Source of the DNA: Hermetia illucens
Taxonomy: Eukaryota > Arthropoda > Insecta > Diptera > Stratiomyidae
Assembly: GCF_905115235.1 (NCBI RefSeq)
Contig: NC_051851.1
Location: 149,992,692-150,056,691 of the forward strand
Direction of reading: 5' to 3'
DNA: 64,000 nt
Part shown: positions 25,613-38,300 of the stretch, piece after piece
Position numbering within the stretch: the stretch's first letter is position 1
How the letters are laid out: every line of letters begins with the position of its first letter
Notes under the pieces: generated by a model
The model's database searches: none
The model's input: the letters and a program-made list of their open reading frames with translations, nothing else
What the model was told of the DNA's origin: nothing
Program-made: the position numbers and the translations under genes

Positions 25613-28030
25613 AGCCGGTTCGGAGACGGTGGGATAAGTAGACGCTTCTGCATTTGAGGAAGGCGTTTACGATACTCCTCCTTATCAAGGGCATCAGCCC
25701 ATACCTCCGCACCATAGAGCAGAACCGACTGCGTTGCTCCCATAAAGGCACGTCTCCTAGTTGATATAGGGCCCCGACATTCGCCGTTAGCCGACTCAAG
25801 GCCGCAACTCCAGCTGCAGCCCTGTCCGCTGCTGCTTTGATTTGTTCGAAGAAGCTCATCTTCGAGTCGAGCATTAAACCAAGGTATTTCACCGCTGGTT
25901 TTGAGTCTATAGTCAACTCGCCGATCGATATGGAACGCAGGGTCGGGATTCTCTTTCTGCTCAAGATGACTACTTCAGCTTTTCCAGCGCAAGGCTGAAA
26001 CCGTGAGCAGTCATTCATCTGTTTACCCGTCGCATCAATATGTCAAGTCTGCTTTGCTCCTGTTCAAGAGTGCGTCCGGCAACAAGTGCCGGATCATCTT
26101 CTGCATAACCGACCAAGCGCGACTCCTCGATCATATCGAGTCTCAGCAGACTATCATAAGAAGCGCTCCAGGGGTCCGGCCCTGGGATGGATCCCTGTGC
26201 TACTCCCGACGTGATTTCCATCCTCTTTTGGCCCTTTAGCGTCTCAGCGAGCAGCGAGCGGTCTTTCAGATAATCCCTCAATATCCGCAAGAAATAGCTT
26301 GGTATGTGAAATGAGTTTTCTTATGTGCCTAACATATCTGTCCATCTTACGGAATTGAAGGTATTTCTGACGTCGAGCCTTATGAGGAGCACTATCCGTC
26401 GAGATCGGCGGCTGTGTGCCTCGGCTCGGTGAACGGCATCTACGACCTCCATATCAGCATCCACTGTAGATCTCCCTGTTCTGAACCCGAACTGTCTTGC
26501 AGATAAGTCTCCGGCAGCGCGGATCGCTTCAGCGAGTCTAATACTGATGAGCTTCTCGAACAATTTTCCGGCCGTGTCAAGCATACACAGCGGTGGGTCT
26601 GCAGACGGGAGCTCCGGGTCTCCTTTACCCTTACTGATCAACGCGAGTGTGGCCACTTTCCAGCGGCAAGGAAAAATGTGGTCCTTCAAGCAACCGTTAA
26701 ATACTTCAAGCAGCAGTTCTAGCCGTTGGCGGAACACCTGTTTGTAAACTTCCGCCGGGATGCCATCAGGGCCCGGCTCGTTCTTCTTTTTCATAGTGAG
26801 AACCGCTTCTTCGTGTTCTCTCATTGTGAAAAGGGGGCAATCCCCGACGCTTCCCGCGCTATTTACATCAACCCGTACAGAGTGTCTGGGGAACAATGCC
26901 CGCACAATGCGGTCCATCTGGTGGGTACTTAGTATACAGGGCCTCCGGAGAGCCCTGATTTTCCGGGTGACAAGCTTATAGCCAAGTCCCCACAGGTCCT
27001 CATTCACCTCGTTAACAAGGCGTTGCGGAGTCTCCTTTTTGCTGATCTATACTGTGCCTTTATGGCACATGCCTCCTCATTGACGTTTTCCCAACGGCGG
27101 AGCGTATGACACTCCCTCCGTAGGTCGGCAATTTCTACCGTCCACCAGTGCATAGAAGTCTGGGACCTCTCCGGGGCATGGAAGCCTCACACAGGTTTAG
27201 GTTCAGTACTGAATTTATGGCGGTGTCAGCTGCGACACTACCACCCCCGGAGCACCCTTCAGCGCGGCCCTCCCTGCTCCAAGAGCTTTGACAAACTTTC
27301 CGATGTTCACCCTCGCGACTCCACAGACAGGGGGAGCGTCGCGTTGGTGCTCGCCAGCAAGTAGCGTTAACCACTTCGAACGCAATGTACTGATGATCAC
27401 TTGCCGAGAAGTCTTCTAGGACTCGCCAGGCGTCCACCGATGAGAGATTTCGACGTAAAAGCGATGTCAGGAATGATTCCTTCACTGCCTGGGCACCGAA
27501 ACATTGGCGTGGATCCGGTGTTTAAAACTACAAGCCCGATTCTCGTCACCATTTCCAGAATCCCTTTACCTCTGGAGTCTGACTGGGGCATGCCCCATTC
27601 AATAGCCCTGGCCTACCAGGATTCGTCCCTCCGCGCTCGAGGACGAGCCCTTGTTTCGGTATTGCTCGCTAATCAGCACTAGATCAACATTTACTTCCGC
27701 AGCGAACTGTGCTAGCAATTGGTGAGCGGTTGCAACCCGGTGCATGTTAATTTGTAAAATGCGGATCATGCCGTTCGCACCCTAGCTCTCTCCAATTCTG
27801 CCCTAAAGATCGGACACCGTCACGAGCCTGCAGAGTATGCGTCGCTCTCACCGGACGCGCCACGATCCCTGCTCTTGCTTTCATTGCATGTCTTCGCTTT
27901 ATTAACCCCCTGGCCGCATCTCCGGCATGCTGCCCACCTGTTCGGACCCTTGCGAGCTGCTGACGTGTGTCCATAGTCCAGATACCTGTAGCACTTGGTG
28001 GGGACTATCGGCATTCGCATCCAACATTCA
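25613..28030 (-). mobile_element. R1-clade LINE (second subfamily), ORF1 end to RT
   Basis: On the minus strand, from high to low coordinate: ORF1 zinc knuckles (CYRYLDYGHTSAA, then CRRCGQ) near 27890-27970; endonuclease end (DSRGKGILEMVTRIGLVVLN, TPMFRCPGSEGIIPDI) at 27470-27590 and WRVLEDFSASDHQYIAFEVV near 27370-27430; RT at 27007-26321 (GPDGIPAEVYKQ, FGFRTGRSTVDAD); then the catalytic region at 26290-26015, where the box reads YAEDD instead of YADD; and the thumb (VKYLGLMLDSKMSFFEQIKA) at 26018-25611. At least four frame changes are present. The element is 5' truncated and its 3' end is cut by the family A fragment. Confidence 0.82.
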
Positions 28031-28039
28031 TACGAGTGG

Positions 28040-28190
28040 ACGTAACCGCAACCCCCATGAAACTCCCACTTGGGGGCCAACCGCAAACAACCGGGCTCAA
28101 AACACATACCCCAGGAATTCTCTTGAGGGATATGAACTCAGAGGGCTTTCCCGGGTCCCATGGTACCAGATAACCTCTGTTGATTGAGGT
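28040..28190. repeat. Isolated copy of the family C internal block
   Basis: The sequence from ACCGCAACCCCCATGAAACT through GGGGGCCAACCGCAAACAAC to CCCATGGTACCAG matches 40080-40210 and 40700-40800 closely. The longer copies are adjacent to family C LINE coding sequence, so this is taken as a broken-off piece of that family. Confidence 0.6.
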
Positions 28191-28443
28191 GAAATACAGA
28201 TACTTTATTCCAGACGATTATGCTCTTAGCGTATAGTTTTCTTGAAGGGTCACATGCTTCCTTTATGATGATAGATAGAAATGGAGGAAAACAAATTAAA
28301 ATATAAAAATAAGATTTATTCAAATAAAAAGATTTGTAATGAACGTATAAACCGAGGTTCGCACTAGGTAGATATCATTCGTTCTTCTGTATTTACACTT
28401 AGCAATACTACTTATACTGTACATATCGAGTATATCATGGCAC

Positions 28444-31400
28444 TTAATTACAACAATTAACTAAATTTCTAAATAATGTTTTCAGTGTGCCAATCGAAGA
28501 TAAAACTAATGTGATTAAACTGAAAACTGCAAGCATTGTCACAAACGTCTCATCGACAGATCGTTTAAGTTTGATGATTCCGTAGTAAAGCGTGACCATT
28601 CCCAAAACGAAGCCGGTGAGTCCCAAGAAGACATGTAACGTCTTAGATATAATGGGCTTAATCAAATTCCTTAATTTGATTGAGAAAAATGCCGCCAGTC
28701 CCATAGCCAAATTGATCAGTAGAAATATAGTGCTGACCAAACCTGGAATGAGAAGAATGTCAAAGGTCATTGATTAGATTCTCAAAATGTTTGTTATCAA
28801 AAAAGTAGATTAACATTTTTTGAATAAAAGTTTTGGACTTGTGAGATGGTCCAAACATTAGTAAATCTGCTTATCTCGATTAATAGTAATAAAATACATT
28901 AAAAAATATAAATCTTACCAAGAATTCCATGGATGCTAGTAAAGTGCTCGCCTGTGACGTGTACTACTATAATAATGAAGCCAGCCAGTGCTAACCCAGA
29001 TCCCAAAACTTGAAGGACCCAATGGATATGCCTTTTTCCTCGTGTCGAAAGTAGAGACGTCCAAGCGTTACCTGAATAAAAGCACATGATCGCTTCAGCC
29101 ATCAAAAATTGATACTAAATTTCGAAAGAATTAAACGTTGAATTAATAGTGCGCATTTAAATTTATGTAAATTTTTGGCAGAATATCAAACAGATTACAA
29201 CATTGTCCAGTAATTTAACGTAACCTAAGGCATCTAGATTATTGGCAAGATCTATAGACTCCAATCATGATCGGTAGCGCAACAATCCAGTGTGGATCTA
29301 TAGAGTATGAAACGTGCACATCTCATTTCCGTAACGGCAGACTAGGGGAGGGGTTTAGAGATTAAGGAGGTCCTGAATCCGCCAACTAAGGGATGGCGGA
29401 CCGGACCAATTGAAGAGAAACTTTCTCGCCCTGGATGAACTGACGATTGGCTGTTAATGTTGTCAACATTGGGTTCGCCCAGGATTTCCACCCTGATTTG
29501 ATTCAGGTACTCATTTCCAGTTAAATTTCCTGATATCCGACATCCACTGACGACACAAATTCCTCTATCAGCACTGGGATTAGAACTTTCCCGTTTGATC
29601 TAAAGTAATATCTGGAGGTTTTCATATTGTATCGGGTTTACGCAGATACCTTGGGTCTCGTCTTGCTTGCTAAGTACCCCCGATCATCAACCGGATGCCC
29701 AAAGCATGGATAATAACTACCTAAAACGATATACATACGAAGGTTTCTTGAGAAAACCAACACTGGGCGGATTTAATAGGAGAAGGTAGCCCATCACTGC
29801 TTGTATTCTGAAGGCCAAAACCCAAAACGGATTCAATAACAACGACAGCACCATTTCTGAAACCAACTTACTAGTCAGTCAAATAGAAGAAACCTAATTA
29901 ATACTGACTTTTTCAAACCCTTTGCCATCCATTAAAATTTAAAGCACGTAGTATATGAACAGTGCTTATACAAATGGCAGAGAGAGGGGATGAGATAACA
30001 TTAAGTCTAGCAACGTTTCTTTTGCGGAGTTGTTGTCTACCAGTGCCAACTTCCATTCTACAGCTGACCTTCCTGTTACCTTACGTTTCGAAGCGCGATC
30101 GTTCTTCAACGTCAGGTAGGCATCATAAACTTTGTTAAACTAAATTCAAGCCTGATTCTCAATGAAACGTATTGTCATCGAGCAAAAATATCTAATGGCA
30201 GTGGAAAGAGTTCTAAAATATGCACCTTATGTTGAGATATCAACTTTCAAAATGAAGGTAGACCCCAACCTTCACAGAAAACTGATGAGATAGGAACTCA
30301 AGTTTCATGAATTCAATGGAACCATCTTCTTCCCATATTGGAACTGTGGTGCTATCTTGCCAGTCAGATGGTGTTCTACCTTCCTGAAGAACTCATTGAG
30401 CCACAGTGTTGGATCCCAGGATCTGATTCGTTTTATTGTTTCTTCGTCTTCAGCGGTGCTGGCATGAAGGTCCTGAGGATTTAACGTAAGTAACTGCTGA
30501 GTAGGCATAATCCCCCGTGTCTCTTCGGCGATGGATTTGTTTGAAGGCTGCAATCAGAGCCCCTCCATGACTGGCACAGCGGAACTAGTATACTGAGTGC
30601 ACGCTCAACATTCGCTTCAGTGGATGCAAGGCGTATCTAACACAACTATCACGAATCTATCGCAAGAGGGTCAACCGTAAATAACAGGGCCGAGAGCATA
30701 GCCTCCAGAAATTCTCCTAGAACATACTCATATGCGCTGTCCCGATAACCCCGTTTATCGCAAAGGTCTTTGTAATGGACCCTCCCGGTAACAACGATCG
30801 TTTTCTTTGCTCCCTAGTAGGCATTCTTGTAAATTTGCCTATTGGCTAACGTTTTATCGTCAAGAAATTGATGGTAGAGGCGTTTCTTTCCATGGATCTT
30901 CATTTGGACATTATCATTCCAAAGCCAAGTACCTGTCACCTAAGGCACGAATCCATATTGCCTTACTGAAGCAGTGCAAGCTGCAAGAGCTATAGGAGTT
31001 GTCGATTACGGATTTCGAGAAAATATATTTTAACACACACGCGGCGCTCAACACCAGAGGCAATCCAGAAGCTATTGGAAGACATGTTAGCTAGGACATG
31101 TGTAAGTCCTTTGCTGGAAGCGATAACTTTCTTAAATTAAAACGACAGTAATGGGAATACACGGTTGATTCAAGTGAACCTCAACCGCATTGTCTTTTGG
31201 AACTATCCTCACAGCAGTTCGGCAATATATACGGTTTCCATTCATACACGTTAGTCACACCTACGCGCGATCTTTCGCGGTTCGCTGAAATGCACTTCAG
31301 CTCCCCCAGGACTTCCCGAGATACCCGCGCTCTTTCTCAAATATTCTGCGCTATGTGCTCTTGGACGACTCACTCATCGGCCCTCTTCAGAGAGTAGGTT

Positions 31401-34231
31401 TAACTGCATGGCGTAACCAGCTCCTTCTTGATATGTGAGCAGTCATGTTGTCCACGGATAAATGACCTGTACGCCGACCAAATTCTTTGTTTGAAATAGT
31501 ATCAGGCAAATGCACCCCAATGATACGTCGCAAACAAGTGTTCACGAAGGCTTGAGTTTTTGCGTAACCGTTAGAAGGAAACGCAAATGATAAGGCTTCC
31601 CAGATTGGCGAAAAATTACAATGAGCATGTAACGCGTCCATGTCACGGTGTACTGGCTCCCAGAAACGAACACAGAATTTCGAGTAGAATCCTGAAATCG
31701 AAGAATGCAAGACCTGCCTTAAGGCCCGGAAACGCAGTCAACGAAATAAAAGCGAACACTTATACAAATCAAAGGCAAACGCTCTCCATCGATTACTTGC
31801 CCTAACTTACTAAACAAGATAGTGATGAACCGATTCCCACAAAATCCGGATCCCGCCGAAATCCCTGTGGTAAGCGAGGAAGAAGTCCTTGAAGCTGCAA
31901 AAAAAATAGTAGCAACTAAGGCTGCTGGCTTGAATAGTATCCCCAACAAGGCCGTTAAGACAGCTGTGAATATAGCGCCAAATATGCTTACCGAGGTATT
32001 TCACCGCATGTCTTAGGTAAGGAACATTTCCCACAGAATGGAAAAGGTCGAGGCTGATTCTCATACCCAAGCCCGACAAACCGCTGAGTCAACCTTCCTT
32101 ATACAGACCGATATGCCTTTTAAATAATATTGGCAAATTATTTTAACGAATAATCTGTCACAGATTATTTCCAAATGCCGAAAAAAGGTGGTCTCTCTCT
32201 CAGAATCAGTTCAGTTTTCAAAAGGGGAGGTCTACAATGGATGCAGCGTCTGGTGCCTAACACAGCTAAGGTCGCACTTGACGAAGACAAATACCGTGCA
32301 GTGATCACACTTGATATAAATACACCTTCAATTCCGCGAAATGAGGCAAAATACTTGAGTCCCTAATCAATTTAGGCGGGCCAAAGTACCTGATGCACCG
32401 ACTTCCTGATCGATAGGCTGCTATACTACGAATTAGATGAAAAAATGAAATGAATGACATGTGGAATTCCACAAGGGTCCGTCTTTGGCCGACTCTTGTC
32501 TTGATTACTATATATATCGAAGTACTGACGTTAAACCTCGCTACTGTTGTGGCCTAAATTGGTTTCACGGGCGTGTTTTGACGGTTGTTTTGTTCTTTTT
32601 AAAGAGGTCAAGCTTTGTGCTAATGAAGCAGTCTATGACATTAAGTCCTGGTTAGAGAATGCTGGTCTACTTCTCACAGAAAATAAGACGGGAGTAGTAC
32701 TTATTACCAAGCGGAGAAAGTGCACGTCGATGAAGATCAAAGTTGGAATAAAAAGCATTCATTCCATGTTTGCACTCAAGTATTTGAAACTATCACGGAA
32801 TGGCAGGAGAAATGAGACGAATCAGAAAAAGGCCGCTGGACCTAGAGAATCATATGGGATATACGAAAATTGATCGAGCGACCCCACGGCCAGGTGGGTT
32901 TCGACCTAATCCAGTTCTTGACTGAACACGGAATTCAGCAAGAATATCACTATCGATTTGGGCATGATGTTTCTCCATATTGCCCAAAGTGCCCGAATAT
33001 TCCAGAGGACGCAGAACACGTTTTATTTCATTGTCCGAGATTCACAACCCAGAGGGCTGCATTGGAAGCAACAACAGGGGAGCACTTTACACCTGAGAAC
33101 ATAATGGAACATATATGTTGAAATTAAGGGAAATATGGACCGAAGTCTAAAGGATGATGGCAGTCACCCATAAGAAGCTTAGGCACGAAGAAGTCAGCCG
33201 GACAATTGAATTCAGAGCGGAGGTGAGGCAATGTCTGCTAAATTTGGAATCGACGATGAATATCCTAACTTTAAGAGGATAATCAAGGAACTTCCAACAT
33301 AGCCGAACGTTGGCAAAGTATTCGTTGCGATATGTAGTCCTTTCTCCTTCATTTCGCCAACCCGGTACTTTGAATTGGGTCTTGGAACTCGTAGATCTGA
33401 CTCGATTACTGATATTGTGATTTCCTTTTTGATTGTCAGTTGATTTTGCGTTTCAAGCTCGTACTAGAGCAGGTAGTGTGAGAAAAACGTATAGAAAAGC
33501 CAGTTCATGGTCTTCTTTGAAATATACACAGAACTGACCCGCCTGATCGGCCTATTTCAATCAACTTTTTTGAGCTATTTAAAGGATAATAGCCAGCCAC
33601 CCCTTACCTCATTTTCACACTGAATTCGGCTTTGGAGCTAGATTCGTTCCCAAGTTACTTGGCTATTTTGGCATGCATCCTACCCAGCAGGATTGAAAAT
33701 CTATCCTTGAAAAGTTTTCAGCTTTAAAAAGGGCAGGCAAGGAGAGCTGACTCCATTTGGCATTTCACTTCACAGGATCCGATGAAGCGTAACGGAACCC
33801 CAGAGAACGATGAATAAAATAGATAGAAGTTCGTACTTACTAACGAAAATTCACATGGTTTGTCAAATGTAACTTGAAGTGGATGACTACGCTGATTACC
33901 ATCTCAATTCCACTTCCTTGTGCTTAATTAGTCCTTGCTCGCCTCGTGAACATTAATATTGCACATGGATAAATCGCGCGAATACATAACTCAAAATGCA
34001 CCATCACTAAATGTATCTTAAAGATAAATTCCCTAAAACGAAAATTGTTTTCCTTTCGTCCTTAATCCTTACCCCTATCGTACACAACCAAGCATGCAAC
34101 GGTACCGAGCTCAAATTATGAGAGAGGCCATACCACGTCATATAGATTGACACAAACCCTATTAGCATATGATTCAGCGTATTTAATAACAATTCCAATT
34201 TTTCTAAAATACTACGACTATCAGGTTCCAT
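28444..34231 (-). CDS. Cytochrome b561 family transmembrane reductase (CYB561D2-like), paralogue 2
   Basis: Three exons on the minus strand: 34231-34073, 29114-28919 and 28742-28444, 217 residues. Borders are GTAAGG, GTAAGA and two AG acceptors. Intron positions and phases (0 then 1) and the 196-nt length of exon 2 are the same as in the paralogues at 20.4 and 42.6 kb. Six hydrophobic segments are visible. All four haem ligands are present: His46 (PLHAWLC), His84 (IHWVLQ), His115 (SIHGILG) and His155 (KTLHVFLG). Expected role: transmembrane electron transfer for ferric or ascorbate-radical reduction. The first intron is 4958 nt and contains LINE fragments at 30.3-33.3 kb. A polyadenylation signal is at 28315-28320. 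Whether the long intron is spliced well is not shown by sequence. Confidence 0.9.
30305..30740 (-). mobile_element. RTE-like LINE family C fragment inside b561 intron
   Basis: Minus strand 30305-30480 reads ETIKRIRSWDPTLWLNEFFR, then FQYGKKM, matching the region before the RT in the family C copy at 39.6-39.8 kb. Next to it, 30545-30740 is a degraded copy of the block that follows the same coding piece at 39.84-40.2 kb. The shared order shows both pieces belong to one element. The frame is broken. Confidence 0.55.
31387..31710 (-). mobile_element. RTE-like LINE family C, late ORF fragment
   Basis: A single 107-codon minus-strand frame contains GYAKTQAFVNTCLRRIIGVH and PDTISNKEFGRRTGHLSVD, a block widespread near the C-terminus of insect LINE polyproteins. 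It lies in intron 1 of b561 paralogue 2, in the same orientation as that gene. Confidence 0.6.
31810..33290 (+). mobile_element. R1-clade LINE, decayed RT to C-terminus
   Basis: Plus-strand pieces in order: EEEVLEAAKKIVATKAAGLN and SIPNKAVKTAVNIAPNMLTE at 31880-32000; an RT start (PLYRPICLL-like) near 32090; GIPQGSVF-like near 32465; WLENAGLLLTENKTGVVLIT at 32650-32710; and the C-terminal Cys-His motif CPKCPNIPEDAEHVLFHCPR at 32980-33035. The tail matches that of the copy ending at 38.94 kb (EDPEHVLFHCPRFSEE). Many frame changes occur and the central palm is lost. Confidence 0.75.
33300..34000. other. Intron sequence without recognised features
   Basis: This is the part of b561 paralogue 2 intron 1 between the R1-clade fragment and exon 1. 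Nothing in it can be assigned. Confidence 0.4.
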
Positions 34232-34239
34232 TTTTTACG

Positions 34240-35190
34240 TTGTTTTACTATAATCTACAATAAATCTTAAGATACACTCGAGCACGACGAGGAGCACGTA
34301 CGCGATAGTGAATGAATGAATGGTAACTGACCAGCGAAAGCGTGTCTGGTCAGCATTTTATTTCTTGCCCCAACAATCGTGGACTAACGTATATTAAACG
34401 ATCAAACCTTTGTCACACGATTCACCAGATAAGAATATTTAAAAATAAGAAATTATTGCACGTCTTGTCATATAATAATCGATCAAATGGAGCGTCTACC
34501 ACGATAATTAAATAACGTAAATAACTCAATGAGAAACGGAGAAAAAACGTTTACGCACTTGAAATGGATATCTTAAGCATGGATATCTTGAGCATGAATA
34601 TGCAACCTTTCAGTATCTTATCTGAAACGTTAATCATAATGAATTGATTTTATACTGGAGACTTAGGTCACTGTAACAGCGAATGGGAAAGAACTAGGAA
34701 AGCTAAAGGATCCCAGTCATACTCCTTCCCTATTCGCATGTTCCGAGGAGGGTTATGATTCCATGGAATCAACTGCTAAGAGACCAAGAGGAGACCATCA
34801 AATTGTTACTCATAATTCGATAGTCTTCTTCCGGACTTATCAGCATCTTCAAATGGACTCCACTGAAGCAATCGAAATGACTAAATCACGGACTTATCTT
34901 CAAAGAAATCTAAACCCCGTAAAGTCCCAAAAGCTGGATCATTCAGTAAGCATTGCGATATCGAATCCATTAGTCACACTACCGGCGATATCAACTGTCT
35001 TCTCTTAGTCGAAAGTCCCTCCATCGTGCCCCCATGGTCGCGAAAACTCCCATTCCCATGTTTACGCTATGCATTCAGAATATTGGTGCCGAGCGCTGCT
35101 TGGAGAAATTTAACACTAGCTACGTCCAGTATTCTTGTTTATACTATCAACTATTGGGTCAAGTTTCCCAGAACAAGCAATGGGATCCAT
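34240..35190. other. 5' flank of b561 paralogue 2; no gene seen
   Basis: AT-rich non-coding DNA upstream of the b561 start. The 82-codon plus-strand reading at 34763-35008 is low complexity in composition and resembles nothing I know. Confidence 0.35.
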
Positions 35191-35194
35191 AATA

Positions 35195-35264
35195 CAGTGT
35201 AATCCCGATAATTCGTACCAAATCAGTCAGTTCCTTGACCGTATGAATTATAGGCATTCTACTG
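35195..35264. mobile_element. 70-bp pogo/Tigger-type MITE
   Basis: The ends are imperfect inverted repeats: CAGTGTAATCCCGATAATTC at the left and, on the other strand, CAGTAGAATGCCTATAATTC at the right (19 of the outer 25 bases match). The element is flanked by TA on both sides (35193-35194 and 35265-35266), the expected target duplication. CAGT...CGATAATTCG is the usual terminal sequence of pogo-group Tc1/mariner transposons. It is too short to code. Confidence 0.7.
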
Positions 35265-35339
35265 TAATAAAAATGGTTTTAGGGAGAAGTTGGACAGCGT
35301 CCTAAAGGAACTAAACTGTATCTATTAGCTGTAGTTTGT

Positions 35340-38300
35340 TGATCAAGCCTATAACTGAGTATGCACAAGTGAGGTTGATCGGTCTAGCCAATGCAGACGT
35401 TGGGGTGAAATAGGTCACATTGTTCGGGATTGTAACGAGGATCCCAAATGCATGTTGTGTGATGGAACGGAGGGCCTGGATAGCGAGTCCGAAAAGGAGC
35501 TAAGTGCAGTGAGAAAATGAGGTTGGTCCACATCAACCTCAATCACTGTAGGTGCGTACACCCATGAGTCAGAGGTGCAAGCAGCTATAATAAGCGAAAC
35601 CCTAACCATAATGTATGGGGCGGCCTTGTGGGCATGCGGGGACCAAACCATACAAGAATGCATGAGTGGGTTCGTATGGCCAAAAATAGACGACATATAC
35701 GTCTACATCTGCTATGTTCCTTCGAGCCTGACGTTGGCCGAATTCGAGGACATGCTGAACAGATTAGTTCTGGATGCAAAAGGACGGAAAGCAGAAGTCA
35801 TCGCCGGTGATTTCAATACATGAGCCACAGAATGGGGAAGTTCACTGACAAATATAAAAGAGCGTTGTCTCTTGGAGGTTTCGCGCAGTTAGATACCATA
35901 TTGGTTAACGATGGTCAGGTTAATACTTACCGGAAAGGGAGGTCCGGATCGGTTGTGGATCTGACCTTTGTTAGTCCTTCACTAGCTCGCGATATGTCCT
36001 GGAACCTCAGTAAACAGTATGCCCATAGTGCTCCCCAGGCAATACTCTTTTACCTGAAGAGCAAGTCACGCGGTTGGAAATATGTTCGTCCAAAAATGAG
36101 GAAAAACTGTGCACGGCCATGAGAGAATTCGATATCCCGACGAAATTGATAAGACTGACTAGGCTGACCCTGACCAATGTGCGAGGCCAGATAAAAACAG
36201 TAGGATCACTCTCAAGACTATTCGACATCAACAACGGTCTACGACAAGCGGATGCCCTATCATGCGTCCTCTTTAACCTGGCCCTCGAGAAAGCAATTCG
36301 TGATGCTGAGGTAAATGCAAGAGGTACGATCCTCTTTAAGTCCACCCAACTACTGGCCTATGCTGACGATATCGACATCATAGGAAGAATGATCCGAGAT
36401 GTACAAAATCCCTTCAAAAAGATCGAGTAGGCGGCGCGAGATCTTGGGCTGCACATCAATGAAAGCAAGACAAAATATATGGTGGCAACGTCAGCACCGA
36501 AAACTAACCAACCAACAACATCAAACTTCACTGGTCAAACGGGAAGAATAAAGATAGGAGACTATAACTTTGAAACCGTTGATAATTTCTCCTATCGAGA
36601 GTCGAAAATCACAACCGATAACAGCTACGATGATGAAATTCGCGCACGGTTGTTGGCAGCCAACAGAGCCTATTTCAGCTTACAAAAACTGTTCCATTCG
36701 AAACGTCTCACCATAGGGTCAAAGCTCTTACTGTACAAGACAATGATCTTGCCAGTCCTCATGTATTCCTCGGAGACTTGGGTTCTTAGCAAGAAGAATT
36801 GCGAACTCTTGGCCGCGTTCGAGAGAAAAATCCTCCGAAGAATTTTTGGCCCCGTACATGAGGATGGACGATTCCGTAGCCTACATAACGACGAAATCGT
36901 CAGGTTGGTCTGCGACAGCTATTGACGAGCAAACTTTCATAGATGTGTGGTTGAATCAAGACACTATACATCGGAAACAGCCAAAGTGTATCACGAGGGC
37001 GTGCGACTCTTCGATGCCAAAACGTTATACTTTTCCCAGTAGAAGACTCAACTGCTGGTGAAATAGTGAATTGTTAGACCTCCAGTCGGTGTGCCATCGG
37101 ACCAAACGAACGGCTCAGAGAGCAATGGGTAGGCTTGACAAGGAGGTGAAATATCCAGCTTACATGAAAGCTCGAATAAACCAAAAGCTGGCTATACAGC
37201 AAAGCAAGAGGGACTACTTCAAGCAGCTCTGCACAGAGGCAGATGTTGACCCATGGGGAAGGGCCTACAGGGTTGTGATGGGGAAAATCGTTCAAGGCTT
37301 GTTCCCTCAGAACACAAAGGGTTACAGTCTACATGCACCTTTAAATGTGGCTGTAATACCCCCAGTAACGAAGGAAGAAGTGCTGGAGATTTGCGGTAGA
37401 ATGGGAGACAACAAATCCCCTATCCTCGACGGCATCCCAAACAAAGCTCTTAAGCTGGCAAGTCGGGGCCACAAATATTCGTAGAGTTCTTTGAAGCATG
37501 CTTGGCGGATGGGATCTTTCCAGAGACATGGAAAAACCAAAGGTTGGTGTTGTTGGCTAAACCTGGTAAGCCTCCCGGTGAATCATCTTCCTGCAGGCCT
37601 ATATGTCTATTGGACACTATGGACGAAATGTTGGAGATAATAATTTACAACAGATTGCTCCCGGCTGTAGAAAATCTGGGAGGCCAGACCCACAATTCGG
37701 CTTCCGTACGGTCAGATCAACAGTCGACGCCATCAAATCAGTCACTGGTTTAGCTGAAAATGCAATCAACGGAACAGATGGCACTGGCAAGTATTGTGCT
37801 GTGATTACCGTTCACGTGCAAAATGCGATCAACTCTGCCAGTTGGAACCATATAAGGAGGTCATTGGCGGGGATTGGTGTACCAAGTTACTTAACTGCGC
37901 TATTCGACAGCTACTTAACAGATAGAATGCTCTGGTACGACACAGATAATGGAACCAAAGAATACATTGTCTCCGCGGGTGTTCCACAGGGCTCTGTGCT
38001 GGGACCGCTATTGTGGAACATAATATATAATGATATCCTCAACGTCCCAGTTGATAGCGCGGCCACAATAGTGGGTTACGCCGATGACATAGCGGTGATT
38101 GTTGTTGCAAAAGATCTGGCGAACGTGGAATCACTCACTGCTATAAAGGAGTGGCTGAAAGATGCAGGTCTTGTACTCGCAGAGGATAAAACAGAGGCGG
38201 TGCTTATCACGAAGCGACGTAAGGAAACCACTGCGCGCAATTAAATACCTTGGAGTGATAATCGATGCGAGGCTGAATTTCAAGCAACACTTACAAAATG

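Noticed and set aside
32147-32169. AATAATCTGT-C-ACAGATTATT palindrome
   Set aside because: Only about 10 bp per arm within a decayed LINE; such short palindromes are expected by chance in AT-rich DNA.
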